A stretch of 37,189 nucleotides of DNA from Verrucomicrobiota bacterium (GTDB taxonomy: Bacteria; Verrucomicrobiota; Verrucomicrobiia; Limisphaerales; UBA8199), in NCBI GenBank assembly GCA_012517205.1, contig JAAYVL010000038.1, forward strand, positions 1-37,189, given 5' to 3'. Position numbers and translations under genes: made by a program. Position 1 is the first letter of the stretch. Each line of letters starts with the position of its first letter. Below, piece by piece: positions 23,258 to 32,085 of the stretch. Under the pieces are notes generated by a model. The model had not been told where the DNA came from. It saw nothing but the letters and a program-made list of their open reading frames with translations, and did no database searches.

Positions 23258-25315
23258 GTGTCAGACAAAACAGCGTCGGCGAACTCCGTTCCCGGGCCCG
23301 CGCCCGGGGGAGGGAGGGATTGGGCTTCGGGCCCGGCTCGGTTCGGGTGGGGCGGCGCGGCTCGTGTTTTCAGGCGCGCGCTTCCCTGGCTTGCGGCCGG
23401 GCTGTTGATGCTTGCCTTCCTGAAGTTTCCTCCCTGCTCGGAGCCGGATGAAGAGCGGGCCTACCGGGCCGATCCTTCCCAGACGGCCGTTTTATTCTAT
23501 GCCCAGCAGCACGGGCTGCAGTTTGGCAAGGACATTGCCTATACCTATGGCCCGCTGGGCTTCCTGTTGATGGATTACTTTTATCCCTGGGCGGCCTGGC
23601 TGCGCCTGGTGGTGGAGGTGGGGCTGGATTTCATGGTGGCGCTGGGGATTTGCCTTGTGGCGTGGCGGTTGCACTGGGGGTGGCGATGCCTGCTGCTGGG
23701 GGGCTGCGCGTGGAGCGCCGCCAATATCTTCGCGGGGGATATTCATCCCCGGTGTGATTTGGTCATCAATGCCGGGCTTCTATGCTGGGGGTTGCTTGGC
23801 TTTGTGGAATCCGGGCGCCGCCTGGCGTGGGTGACGGCGGCGTTTGGCGCCCTGGCCGTGTTCTGCGCCCTGGCAAAGGTTTCCTATCTCTTTCTGGCCG
23901 CGGGGCTGGTGCCGTTGCTGGGCGGCGACTTGTGGCTCCGCGGACGCCGGCGCCTGGCGCTGGGATTGGGGGCGGGTTGCGCCGGGGGTTTTCTTCTGGG
24001 CTGGAAGCTGGCCGGGCAAAGCCTGGCGTACTTGGCACCATTTCTGGCCAATGCCGTGGCCATGGTCAGGGCTTACAATGCCGCGCTGGGCTTTGAGCCG
24101 CTGCTCTGGGCCCGGAACCTGGGGTGGGTTCTGGCGCCGTTGTTTTTGGCGCTCCTGTGGCTCCGCGCCCGGAGCGCCTTTGACGGCCCGGCCGGGAGAG
24201 TGTGGGGCCGGCGCGGGTTCTTGCTGGCGTGGTTGCTGTTGCTGACGTTTGCCGCCTGGAAACACGGGTTCGTGCGGGCCTATGCGGGCTACCTGACGCT
24301 GTGCTTCTTTTATTTGGCCCTGCTCGCCGTGGCGCTGGAAGTGTTCGCCGCCGGAAAACCGGGGCGCGGGCGCGGGGATGCGCTGCTGAGCGGCGTCTGC
24401 TGGTTCTTGCCGCTGGCGGGGGCGCAGGCCCTTTCCTTTCCGGCGTTTCCGGGCTCGGTGGCTGTGGCGGTCCGCGCGGCCGGCGCCAACCTGCCGGCGC
24501 TGCTGCGTCCGGGGGAGTATTTGCGGCGTGAGAACGCCGCTTTTGCGGAGAATCGCCGCCGGGCGCAGCTGCCCAGGTTCCGCGAGCTCATCGGGAGCGC
24601 CCGCGTGGACGTCTTCGGCTATCGCCAGGCGTTTGCCATCCTCAATGATCTCAACTATCGCCCGCGCCCGAATTTCCAGAGCTACGGCGCCTGCAACGCC
24701 GATATGATGCGCTTGAACGAGCGGTTCTACCTTTCGCGCGCCGCGCCGGAGTATGTGCTGTTCGAGTTTCTGCTCCTGGACCGCAAATGGCCGTCGCTGG
24801 AAGACGGATATGTGCTGCGCCAGCTCCTGATGAATTATGAGCCGGTCGCCACCGAGCAGAACTTCATCCTGTTCCGGGCTCGCGCCGCCGACGCGCCCCG
24901 GCTGACGCTGTTGCGGGAGGGGACCGCGCGGCCCGGCGAAGCGATTGATCTGAGCGTGGGCGGCGGCGCAAACCTGTGGCTGGAGATAGACCTGCGGCCC
25001 TCGTGGAGCGGGCGCGTCCGGCAATTGCTGGCCCGCCCGCCGCCGGTGCGGCTGGCGGCCTGGCGCGAGCTGCGCCGGGGGCTGCTCCTCCGGAAGCGCG
25101 CCCCGGCTTCGATGCTGGCGGCGGGTTTCCTGGCCAGCCCGCTGCTCCAGCACAATCCAGACTTGCTGGAGCTTTATGCGGCCCATGCGGCCACCCGGCC
25201 CCGGGCGTATTCCGTGGAGTTGCTCCCGGGCGATGAACGGTTTTGGCAAGTCCCCTTTCGCTTTCGCATTTACCGGATCGAGAATCCGTTGGGCCGGAGA
25301 ACGCCCAATCCCTGA
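23258..25315 (+). CDS. polytopic membrane protein of unknown function
   Basis: No convincing ATG precedes the first membrane segment. GTG 23258 is chosen; TTG 23222 would add 12 residues. The product is about 685 aa. The first helix (LPWLAAGLLMLAFLKF) is followed by a loop rich in acidic residues (EPDEERAYRADPSQTAVLFY) and QFGKDIAYTYGPLGFLLMDYFYP, then about nine to ten further membrane helices to around residue 420. A soluble C-terminal part of about 260 residues follows (RVDVFGYRQAFAILNDLNYRPRPNF, PEYVLFEFLLLDRKWPSLEDGY). The acidic first loop and the topology recall GT-C glycosyltransferases, but no family signature is clear to me. It stands alone between tRNA-Lys and the protease gene. 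Confidence 0.7.
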   Translation: MSDKTASANSVPGPAPGGGRDWASGPARFGWGGAARVFRRALPWLAAGLLMLAFLKFPPCSEPDEERAYRADPSQTAVLFYAQQHGLQFGKDIAYTYGPLGFLLMDYFYPWAAWLRLVVEVGLDFMVALGICLVAWRLHWGWRCLLLGGCAWSAANIFAGDIHPRCDLVINAGLLCWGLLGFVESGRRLAWVTAAFGALAVFCALAKVSYLFLAAGLVPLLGGDLWLRGRRRLALGLGAGCAGGFLLGWKLAGQSLAYLAPFLANAVAMVRAYNAALGFEPLLWARNLGWVLAPLFLALLWLRARSAFDGPAGRVWGRRGFLLAWLLLLTFAAWKHGFVRAYAGYLTLCFFYLALLAVALEVFAAGKPGRGRGDALLSGVCWFLPLAGAQALSFPAFPGSVAVAVRAAGANLPALLRPGEYLRRENAAFAENRRRAQLPRFRELIGSARVDVFGYRQAFAILNDLNYRPRPNFQSYGACNADMMRLNERFYLSRAAPEYVLFEFLLLDRKWPSLEDGYVLRQLLMNYEPVATEQNFILFRARAADAPRLTLLREGTARPGEAIDLSVGGGANLWLEIDLRPSWSGRVRQLLARPPPVRLAAWRELRRGLLLRKRAPASMLAAGFLASPLLQHNPDLLELYAAHAATRPRAYSVELLPGDERFWQVPFRFRIYRIENPLGRRTPNP

Positions 25316-25411
25316 CCCGCCCCGGGGCGTGGATGCCCTTCCCGGCAGGCAAGCCCGCCGAGCGCTGAATCAGGGGCTTGCCAGCCGATGGAAGCCGAAT
25401 AAACTGCCGCC

Positions 25412-26649
25412 ATGAGAGCGAAGAATTGGTGGAGGTGGTTGCTGTTACTTTTGTTAGTCATTGGGACGTTTCAATTGCCAGCTCAGCAAGTGAGGCGGAC
25501 CGCAAATGGCTGGCTGAGGTCCGCGCCAAGGCGGAAAAGGGCGATGCTCATTCCCAGTGTGAGTTGGGCCGTGCGTTCGCTTTTGGGAACCGTGGCGTGA
25601 CGCAGGATGAAGTGGAGGCGGTGGAGTGGTATCGGAAAGCCGCGGAGCAGAACCTCGTCAAGGCTCAATTCTATCTGGGGATTTGCTACTCCCAGGGTCA
25701 AGGCGTGGCGAAGGATGAAGTGGAGGCGGTGAAGTGGTATCGGAAAGCCGCGGAGCAGAACCTCGCCCCGGCTCAATACATTCTGGGGGCTTGCTACGCC
25801 GAGGGTCAAGGCGTGGCGAAGGATGAAGCGGAGGCCTATAAGTGGTTTCTGCTGGCGGCAGGCCAGGGGGATAAGGGGGCAATAAAACAGGTGGACAAAT
25901 TGAAAAGAAGCATGACGCGGCGGCAAATTGCAGAAGGGCAAAAGCGGGCGCGCGATTTTAAACCGCGAGAGGCGCCCTCTTCCGGGAGCGATAATTCCAT
26001 CCCGCGCATCCTGGAGACACGCCCGGAAGGTTCCGGCACCGGATTCTTCATCACGGAGGATGGATATCTTATTACCAATGAACATGTGGCCGGGAACGGG
26101 GCGCTGGTGCGGGTGGTTACCCAGGATGGGATTCTCTCCGCCAGGGTAGTGAGGGTGGATTCGGCCAATGACCTTGCGTTGCTCAAGGCGGAGGGCAGAT
26201 TTGCGCCGTTGCCGCTGGTGTCCAGCCGCGACGTGAAGCTGGGCCGCACGGTGGCCACGGTCGGTTTCCCTAACATCGGCCTGCAAGGGTTCGCGCCCAA
26301 GCTGGCCAAGGGTGAGATTGCCGCTCTTTCCGGGGCGCAGGATGACCCAAGGTATTTCCAGATAAGCGCTCCGGTGCAACCCGGCAATTCGGGCGGCGCG
26401 CTGGTGGACGAGCGCGGCAACGTGGTCGGTGTGGTGACAGCCAAGCTCAGCGCGAAGACGACCCTGGCGGCCAGCGGGGCGCTGCCGGAGAATGTGAATT
26501 ACGCCGTCAAGAGCAGCTTCCTGCTCAGCTTCCTCGAATCCGTGCCGGAAGTGGCCGCCCGGCTCCGGGAGCCCAACCTCAAAGACCGCAAGTTCGAGGA
26601 CGTGGTAAAGGCCGCCGAGCAAGCAGCGGTGCTGGTGTTGGTATATTGA
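25412..26649 (+). CDS. SEL1-repeat / S1C serine protease, signal peptide out of frame
   Basis: A clear signal peptide (MRAKNWWRWLLLLLLVIG, then TFQLPAQQ) starts at ATG 25412. The rest of the protein (ADRKWLAEVRAKAEKGDA onward) is in the frame one base earlier, so a -1 shift near 25480-25500 is needed. In the downstream frame no ATG precedes the mature part. Three SEL1 repeats (about 36 residues each, AVEWYRKAAEQNL and copies) lead to a trypsin-like protease domain of the DegP/HtrA group: His in FFITEDGYLITNEHVAGN, Asp in DSANDLALLKAEG and Ser in APVQPGNSGGALVDERGN, so the triad is intact. No PDZ domain follows; about 100 residues after the Ser the protein ends. It would be a periplasmic or surface protease. 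Either a recent frameshift (loss of export) or a sequence error is likely. Confidence 0.75.
25606..25870 (+). repeat. 108-bp direct repeats encoding SEL1 units
   Basis: Units start at 25606, 25714 and 25822 (period exactly 108 bp, 36 codons); the third is partial. The first 50 or so bases of units one and two differ at a single position, indicating recent duplication or gene conversion. Confidence 0.85.
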
Positions 26650-26894
26650 CCGGGCGCAGAATGGTTGAGGGCTGTTGAATAGCGCGAGTTGCGCCCGGGC
26701 AGTTTGTGGTGGGGAAACCACCTTGCCGAGCGGCGGGCTTATGCGAAAAACGGCTGGGGGGAGGATTCGGTTTAGGGAAGGACGCGCGCCGGGAGGCGCC
26801 CCCGCAAAGATTCCTGCCTTCGCGCTTTACTCGACGGAGGAGTTGGGATTGTATGTGGCCATAATGACAGGCAAGCACTTCAGAAGGCCGGGGC

Positions 26895-28370
26895 ATGCGT
26901 AAGGGCGCGGCGGTAATCGAGGGGTTTCTGGCCAAGTTCACCGTACTGAAGGGCGCTTCGCGCGAGTTGTGGATTACCTTCGCCGTGAAGTTCCTAGGCG
27001 TCATCGCTTACAAAGTAACGGTGCTGACGCTGGCGCTCTGGTTGATGGCCGATTTCGGGTATGGCGACGCGGACGCGGGGAGCCTGGTGGCGGGGTGGTC
27101 CATTTTGATGACGGTCGTCACGCTGCTGGTGGGGTCGCTGACGGATGCCATTGGGTTGCGGCGGACGTTCTTTTTGGGTGTCTGGCTTAGCGTGGCGGCG
27201 CGGGCGGTGATGACCTTTACGACGATTAAGTGGCTGGCCCTGGCCGCCGGGTTGTTTCCACTGGCGGTGGCCGAGGCCCTGGGCACGCCGGTGCTGGTGG
27301 CGGCGGTGCGCAAATACTCGACCACGAAGCAGCGTTCCATTTCCTACTCGCTGTTCTACACCATCATGAACCTGGGGTTCCTGCTGGCGGCGTTTCTGTT
27401 TGATCACCTGCGCCAGAGCCTGGGCGAGCAGGGCCGGCTTACGCTGCCGCTGGTCCACTGCCAACTGACCACGTATCGCACCCTGTTCTTTGCCTCACTG
27501 GGGATACAGCTTGCCATTCTGCCGGTGATTTACTTCATCCGGCGCGATGTGGAAGTCACCGACGAGGGCATCCGGTTCCAGCCGGCCGCCAGGGGGCCGG
27601 TGGGGCTGGGCTTCTGGCGGGTCTGCTGGCAAACGGTGCGGGACAGCGCGCGGGACACGGTGAAACTGTTTGGCGGTCTGTTGCGGCAGGCCGGGTTTTA
27701 TCGCTTGCTGGCGTTTCTGATGTTGATTTCGTTCCTCAAGCTCATCTTCATGCAGATGGACTATGTCTTTCCCAAGTTCGGCATCCGCGAACTGGGCGAG
27801 GGGGCGCCGGTGGGGCGCCTGGTGGCCATCAACAACATTCTGATCGTCTTTTTGGTGCCCCTCATCGGGGCGTTGACGCAGCGCTTTACGGCGTATCGCA
27901 TGGTGATCGTGGGCGGCCTTATTTCGGCGGCCTCGGTTTTTATCATGGCGCTGCCCACGCTCTGGTTTCAACCGCTCGCGAACGGCTGGGTGGGGCACTG
28001 GATCGGGCATGGTTACCTGCGATTAACGGGCGAAGTGCACCCGTATTATGTGATGATTACGTTCTTTGTGATCCTGATGTCCTTTGGCGAGGCCTTTTAT
28101 TCGCCGCGTGTGTATGAGTACGCCGCGGCCATTGCGCCCCGGGGGCAGGAAGCCTCTTATGCGGCGCTTTCTTACATTCCCTTTCTGCTGGCCAAGCTGA
28201 TCGTTGGCACGGTTTCCTTCCGGCTGCTGGCCCGGTACTGCCCGGAGGTCGGGGTGCGGAATTCGGGGGTGATGTGGCTGGTGATCGGCATTATTGCCGC
28301 GGTTGCGCCGGTCGGGTTGATCCTGCTGCGGCGTTTTATTCGCGTGCAGGAAGCCGGACGGGAGGGTTGA
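26895..28370 (+). CDS. major facilitator superfamily transporter
   Basis: The product is 491 aa with about 12 membrane helices. The loop after helices 2/3 (GSLTDAIGLRRTFFLGVWLS) matches the MFS motif with Asp and Arg-Arg. A long hydrophilic loop (RRDVEVTDEGIRFQPAARG) divides the two halves. The second half has SFGEAFYSPRVYEYAAAIAP and SYAALSYIPFLLAKLIVG, reminiscent of proton-dependent oligopeptide (POT-like) carriers. The substrate is unknown. It is convergent with the LD-carboxypeptidase gene, whose peptide products could be a substrate, but nothing in the sequence proves that. ATG start at 26895. Confidence 0.85.
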   Translation: MRKGAAVIEGFLAKFTVLKGASRELWITFAVKFLGVIAYKVTVLTLALWLMADFGYGDADAGSLVAGWSILMTVVTLLVGSLTDAIGLRRTFFLGVWLSVAARAVMTFTTIKWLALAAGLFPLAVAEALGTPVLVAAVRKYSTTKQRSISYSLFYTIMNLGFLLAAFLFDHLRQSLGEQGRLTLPLVHCQLTTYRTLFFASLGIQLAILPVIYFIRRDVEVTDEGIRFQPAARGPVGLGFWRVCWQTVRDSARDTVKLFGGLLRQAGFYRLLAFLMLISFLKLIFMQMDYVFPKFGIRELGEGAPVGRLVAINNILIVFLVPLIGALTQRFTAYRMVIVGGLISAASVFIMALPTLWFQPLANGWVGHWIGHGYLRLTGEVHPYYVMITFFVILMSFGEAFYSPRVYEYAAAIAPRGQEASYAALSYIPFLLAKLIVGTVSFRLLARYCPEVGVRNSGVMWLVIGIIAAVAPVGLILLRRFIRVQEAGREG

Positions 28371-28375
28371 CGACT

Positions 28376-28393
28376 CCCGGGGCGAAGCCCGGG
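28376..28393. other. GC-rich hairpin CCCGGG-gcgaag-CCCGGG between convergent genes
   Basis: A 6-bp perfect stem lies 6 bp after the MFS stop and 33 bp before the end of the carboxypeptidase gene. There is no T-run, so a role in ending transcription is only possible. Confidence 0.3.
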
Positions 28394-28425
28394 CGGAGGC
28401 GGAGTGGTTTTGCGCGGGCGGGGCG

Positions 28426-29379
28426 CTAACTTACGGCCGCTTCGGTGATGACCAGGTCGCCCCGGAGGGCGTCGAGGGTTGCGCGCACGCCGAGCGGCAA
28501 GGTGGCGTTGTGGGAAACGTGGCCGAAAGGCAGGCCCATGACGAGGGGCACCTTGAGCGGGAGCAGCCGTTCCCGGAGCACATCTTCCAGGGTCTGGCGG
28601 TATTCCCGGGTGCCTTTGGCTTTCGGGTCTTTGCAGTCGGCGTTGACGCCAATGGCGATGCCGGCAACCAGTTGGAGAAAGCCGGCGTTAAGCAGTTGGG
28701 TCAGCATCCGGTCAAAGCGGTAGGGCGCTTCCTCGACGTCTTCCAGGAAGAGAATGCTGTTTTTGACGGGGGGCTGTCCGGGAGTGGCCAGGGCGGCGCA
28801 GAGCAGGCTGAGATTGCCACCCACCAGCGGCCCGGAAGCGATGCCGCGGCGCAGGATGGTGACGGTTTTGCGCCGGTAGCCGCGGCAAATGCTGCCGGGG
28901 GGAGACGGCTGCATCAAGGTTCGGAGGAAGCCCTGCCGCGTGAACGAGGGCAAGTCCGGCTTCACGAAATCCGAGTTGAGCATCGGGCCGTGAAAGGAGA
29001 CGAGCCGGGCATGGGTCAGGAAGGCGCAATGGAGCGAGGTAATGTCGCTGTAGCCGACGAAGATTTTGGGATTGGCGCGGATGAGGTGGTAATCGAGGAG
29101 CGGCAGCAGCCGTGCGGAGCCATAGCCGCCGCGAACGCAAAGGATGGCCTTGACCTTGCGGTGAGCGAACATGCGCATAAGGTCGCTGGCGCGGTCGCGG
29201 TCACTGCCAGCCAGGAAACCGTGGCGGCGGCGGACGTTGGGGGCGAGTAGGGGCTTGAAACCCAAGTGTTCCAGGGCCGCGGCGGCGCGGTCAATGTTTT
29301 TCGGATCGGGCGGCGCGCTGGCGGGGGCGACGACCCCAAACGTATCGCCGCGGGTTAGACGGTCTGGCTTGATCAGCAT
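28426..29379 (-). CDS. LD-carboxypeptidase, peptidase family S66 (LdcA/MccF type)
   Basis: The product is 317 aa. S66 enzymes cut the L,D bond of murein tetrapeptides during cell-wall recycling; MccF relatives cleave microcin C7-like conjugates. Motifs: GDTFGVVAPAS at the N-terminus, CVRGGYGSARLLPLLDY, the nucleophile elbow GYSDITSLH (Ser), the acid in LFLEDVEEAPYRFDRML (Glu) and the His near GLPFGHVSHNATLPLG. The catalytic Ser-Glu-His set appears complete. There is no signal peptide, so it is cytoplasmic. It starts 17 bp after the hybrid kinase stop on the same strand and may be cotranscribed. Confidence 0.92.
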   Translation of the reverse strand: MLIKPDRLTRGDTFGVVAPASAPPDPKNIDRAAAALEHLGFKPLLAPNVRRRHGFLAGSDRDRASDLMRMFAHRKVKAILCVRGGYGSARLLPLLDYHLIRANPKIFVGYSDITSLHCAFLTHARLVSFHGPMLNSDFVKPDLPSFTRQGFLRTLMQPSPPGSICRGYRRKTVTILRRGIASGPLVGGNLSLLCAALATPGQPPVKNSILFLEDVEEAPYRFDRMLTQLLNAGFLQLVAGIAIGVNADCKDPKAKGTREYRQTLEDVLRERLLPLKVPLVMGLPFGHVSHNATLPLGVRATLDALRGDLVITEAAVS

Positions 29380-29396
29380 GGGCGCGCGGGCAGCGG

Positions 29397-31937
29397 TTAT
29401 TGGTTGCGAAGGGAGAGAAGCTGGGCCCTGGTCTGGGTAAAAACAGAGTCGAGTTCCTGGACCAAAGCGGGGACGCCATGCATATTCCGGGCGCGGCCAA
29501 GATCTTCCAGCTTCTGGGAAATCTCGGCGAGGCGGGTGGCGCCCAGGTTGAGGGCGCTGCCTTTCAGCGCGTGGGCATGAAAGGTCAGCATCGGGCCATC
29601 GTTAACGGACTGGTTGATTTGGATGATGCGCTGGGGGGCGTTCTGGAGAAACAAGTCCACCAACTCCTGAAATACGCCGACGCTGCCGGTGGCGGGCAGG
29701 TTGCGCAATTCGGCAATGAGGGCGTAGTCGAGCAGCTTTTCGCTCGGGATGACGCGCGCGCGGGCCAGCAGCGTTGTATCGCTTCTTTTGGGGCGGGTGG
29801 GGCCCCAGCGTTCAATCGCAGATTGCAGATCGCCAACCCGGACCGGCTTGGAGATGTAGTCGTCCATGCCCGCCTGCAGGCATTTTTCGCGATCGCCCAC
29901 GAAGGCGTTGCCGGTCATGGCAATGATGCGCGGGCGCTTGTCAGCCGGCCAGCGCTGGCAAATCTGGCGCGCCGCTTCCAGACCGTCCATCTCCGGCATT
30001 TGCACGTCCAGAAACAGAAGGTCGTAGGGCTTTTGTCCGAGCGTTTCAAGCACCTCCCGGCCATTGCTGACAACGTCGGCGCGGTAGCCAAGCTTGCTCA
30101 GCACGCTCAGGCCGACCTTTTGGTTGATGGGATTGTCATCGGCCAGCAGCACGCGCAGGGGCAGCTTGTGGGCGAGGGTGGGGTCGAGCGTCGGGGTCGG
30201 CGGTGGTTTTTTCTCACGCAGGGTCTGGACCTTCAAGGCGTGGCACAGGGCCTCCAGCAACTGGGCCGGCCGGATGGGTTTATGAATGGCAACAGCCATT
30301 CCCTCGCGCACGGGGTGGGCATCCTCGCCGGACGGACGCATGGCCGAGAGCAAAAGCAGGGGGACGCAACGCCCGGAAGGCAGCTTCCGAATCTGCTCGG
30401 CCAGCGCTGGCCCTTCCTGTCCCGGCAGTTCCCAGTCGAGGATTACGGCATCGAACAGATCGCCTTGCGCGAGCAGGGTCAGGGCTTCGCGGCGATTGTC
30501 GGCGGTTTGAACTTTCATGCCCCATTGCTGCCCGCGATGGGAAATGATGCGCCGGTTGGTCGGGTTATCTTCGATAACCAGCACGCGCCGGCCCGCAAGT
30601 TGCGGCTGCGGGTTTAACCAGGCGGGCGGGGTGGCGGCGGCGGGCGCCCGGGTGGAGATGGTGAAGTGAAAGGTGGCGCCCTGGCCGGCCTCGCTCTCGA
30701 CCCAGATCCGGCCTCCCATCAACTCGGCCAGGCGTTTGGAAATCGCCAAACCCAGCCCGGTGCCGCCGTAATGGCGCGTGGTGGCGGCATCCACCTGTTG
30801 GAAAGACTTGAAGAGCCGGCTCTGGCGATCCAGCGGAATGCCGATGCCGGTGTCCCGCACGGAGAAATGGAGCAGCCAATGATTGGGATGGCGGAGAAAT
30901 TCCGTGTCCGGCGCGAAGCCGGGAGGCAGGCTGCGCGCGCCGTGTTCGTCGGGGACCACCTCGACGACGACCTCTCCCTGCTGCGTAAACTTGACGGCAT
31001 TGCCGATCAGGTTGACCAGGATCTGCCGCAGGCGGGTCACGTCGCTGACCAGAATCCGGGGAATGGCATCGTCCACCAGGCAGGCCAGGTCGAGGTTCTT
31101 CTGGGCGGCCCGGGGAGCCAGCAGCTTCATGACCTCCTCCAGGCAGGTGCGCAGCTCGAAGGGGCGGTATTCCAGTTCGAGCTTGCCCGACTCGATCTTG
31201 GAGAAATCCAGGATGTCGTTGATAATCGTCAGCAGCGCCTCGGCGCTGTTGCGGGTGGCTTCGACGTATTCGCGCTGCTCGTCGGTTAGCTCGGTGTCCA
31301 GCAACAGGCCGGTCATCCCAATGATGCCGTTCATGGGGGTGCGGATTTCGTGGCTCATGTTCGCCAGGAACTGGGACTTGGCCGCCGTGGCATCCTCGAG
31401 CTGGTGGTTGAGGGAAATGAGCGCGGCGTTGCTGGCGATGAGCTGCTGCTGGCTCTCGCGCAGGGCCCGGTAGGCTGCGTCGCGCTGCGACAGGTTGAGG
31501 CAGGCCTGCGCGTGGTGCCGAATGCGGGCCGCCAGCTCAATCTTATCGGGCAGCTTTACGAGGTAATCGTTGGCACCGAGGGCAAAGGCCCGGCCTTTGA
31601 CCTGCGGGTCCTCGTTGGTGGAGAGGACAATGATGGAAGTGTCCCGGGTGGCCGGGTTGGCGCGGAGCTGCTCCACCAGCGCCAGGCCGTCCGCGCCCGG
31701 CATTACCAGGTCCTGGAGGATCACGCAGGGCTTGATCCGGCTGGCCATCGCGAGGGCTTCGCGGGCATCGGCGCAGTAGTGCAGGTCCAGGTTCGGCTGG
31801 CCGGCCAGCGCGCGCCGAATGGCCTCGAAGACCAGCACCTGGTCGTCCACAAGCAAAACCGCCACGCGATCCCCGGCGGGAACCTTCGGACGCGCCGCAT
31901 CCGGGCGGGCGGTGTCTTTGTTGAGCTCGTCGGTCAT
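29397..31937 (-). CDS. hybrid histidine kinase with WspR-like receiver (REC-HK-REC-REC-HPt)
   Basis: The product is 846 aa. Order: REC1 (about 25-140, LLVDDQ, phospho-Asp in [10 protein letters not shown] at residue 76, Lys in [10 protein letters not shown]), a helical linker [16 protein letters not shown], HisKA with phospho-His 196 in [11 protein letters not shown], HATPase ([31 protein letters not shown]), REC2 ([16 protein letters not shown]), REC3 ([24 protein letters not shown]) and HPt ([14 protein letters not shown]). The REC1 motifs and linker are those of the diguanylate cyclase WspR, but GGDEF is replaced by the kinase. There is no membrane segment, so it is a cytosolic phosphorelay protein, probably fed by the WspE-like kinase upstream. 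No DNA-binding output is in the window. Confidence 0.9.
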   Translation of the reverse strand: MTDELNKDTARPDAARPKVPAGDRVAVLLVDDQVLVFEAIRRALAGQPNLDLHYCADAREALAMASRIKPCVILQDLVMPGADGLALVEQLRANPATRDTSIIVLSTNEDPQVKGRAFALGANDYLVKLPDKIELAARIRHHAQACLNLSQRDAAYRALRESQQQLIASNAALISLNHQLEDATAAKSQFLANMSHEIRTPMNGIIGMTGLLLDTELTDEQREYVEATRNSAEALLTIINDILDFSKIESGKLELEYRPFELRTCLEEVMKLLAPRAAQKNLDLACLVDDAIPRILVSDVTRLRQILVNLIGNAVKFTQQGEVVVEVVPDEHGARSLPPGFAPDTEFLRHPNHWLLHFSVRDTGIGIPLDRQSRLFKSFQQVDAATTRHYGGTGLGLAISKRLAELMGGRIWVESEAGQGATFHFTISTRAPAAATPPAWLNPQPQLAGRRVLVIEDNPTNRRIISHRGQQWGMKVQTADNRREALTLLAQGDLFDAVILDWELPGQEGPALAEQIRKLPSGRCVPLLLLSAMRPSGEDAHPVREGMAVAIHKPIRPAQLLEALCHALKVQTLREKKPPPTPTLDPTLAHKLPLRVLLADDNPINQKVGLSVLSKLGYRADVVSNGREVLETLGQKPYDLLFLDVQMPEMDGLEAARQICQRWPADKRPRIIAMTGNAFVGDREKCLQAGMDDYISKPVRVGDLQSAIERWGPTRPKRSDTTLLARARVIPSEKLLDYALIAELRNLPATGSVGVFQELVDLFLQNAPQRIIQINQSVNDGPMLTFHAHALKGSALNLGATRLAEISQKLEDLGRARNMHGVPALVQELDSVFTQTRAQLLSLRNQ

Positions 31938-32085
31938 GTTTTTTAGCCAGCGACGCTACCCTAATAGGTAGTGCAGCGGCTGATTTTGTCGAGTGTTAAA
32001 ATCTTGGCGCGGCGCGAGGGGTTCGGGCGCGCGCCGCGGACGGCGCTGGCGGCGCGCCCGGGCCGCCGCCCGTCCGCCCGGGACC

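Noticed and set aside
26650..26894. Small gene between the protease and MFS genes
   Set aside because: The one candidate frame (near 26675) is GC-driven, with no ribosome-binding site or plausible protein composition.
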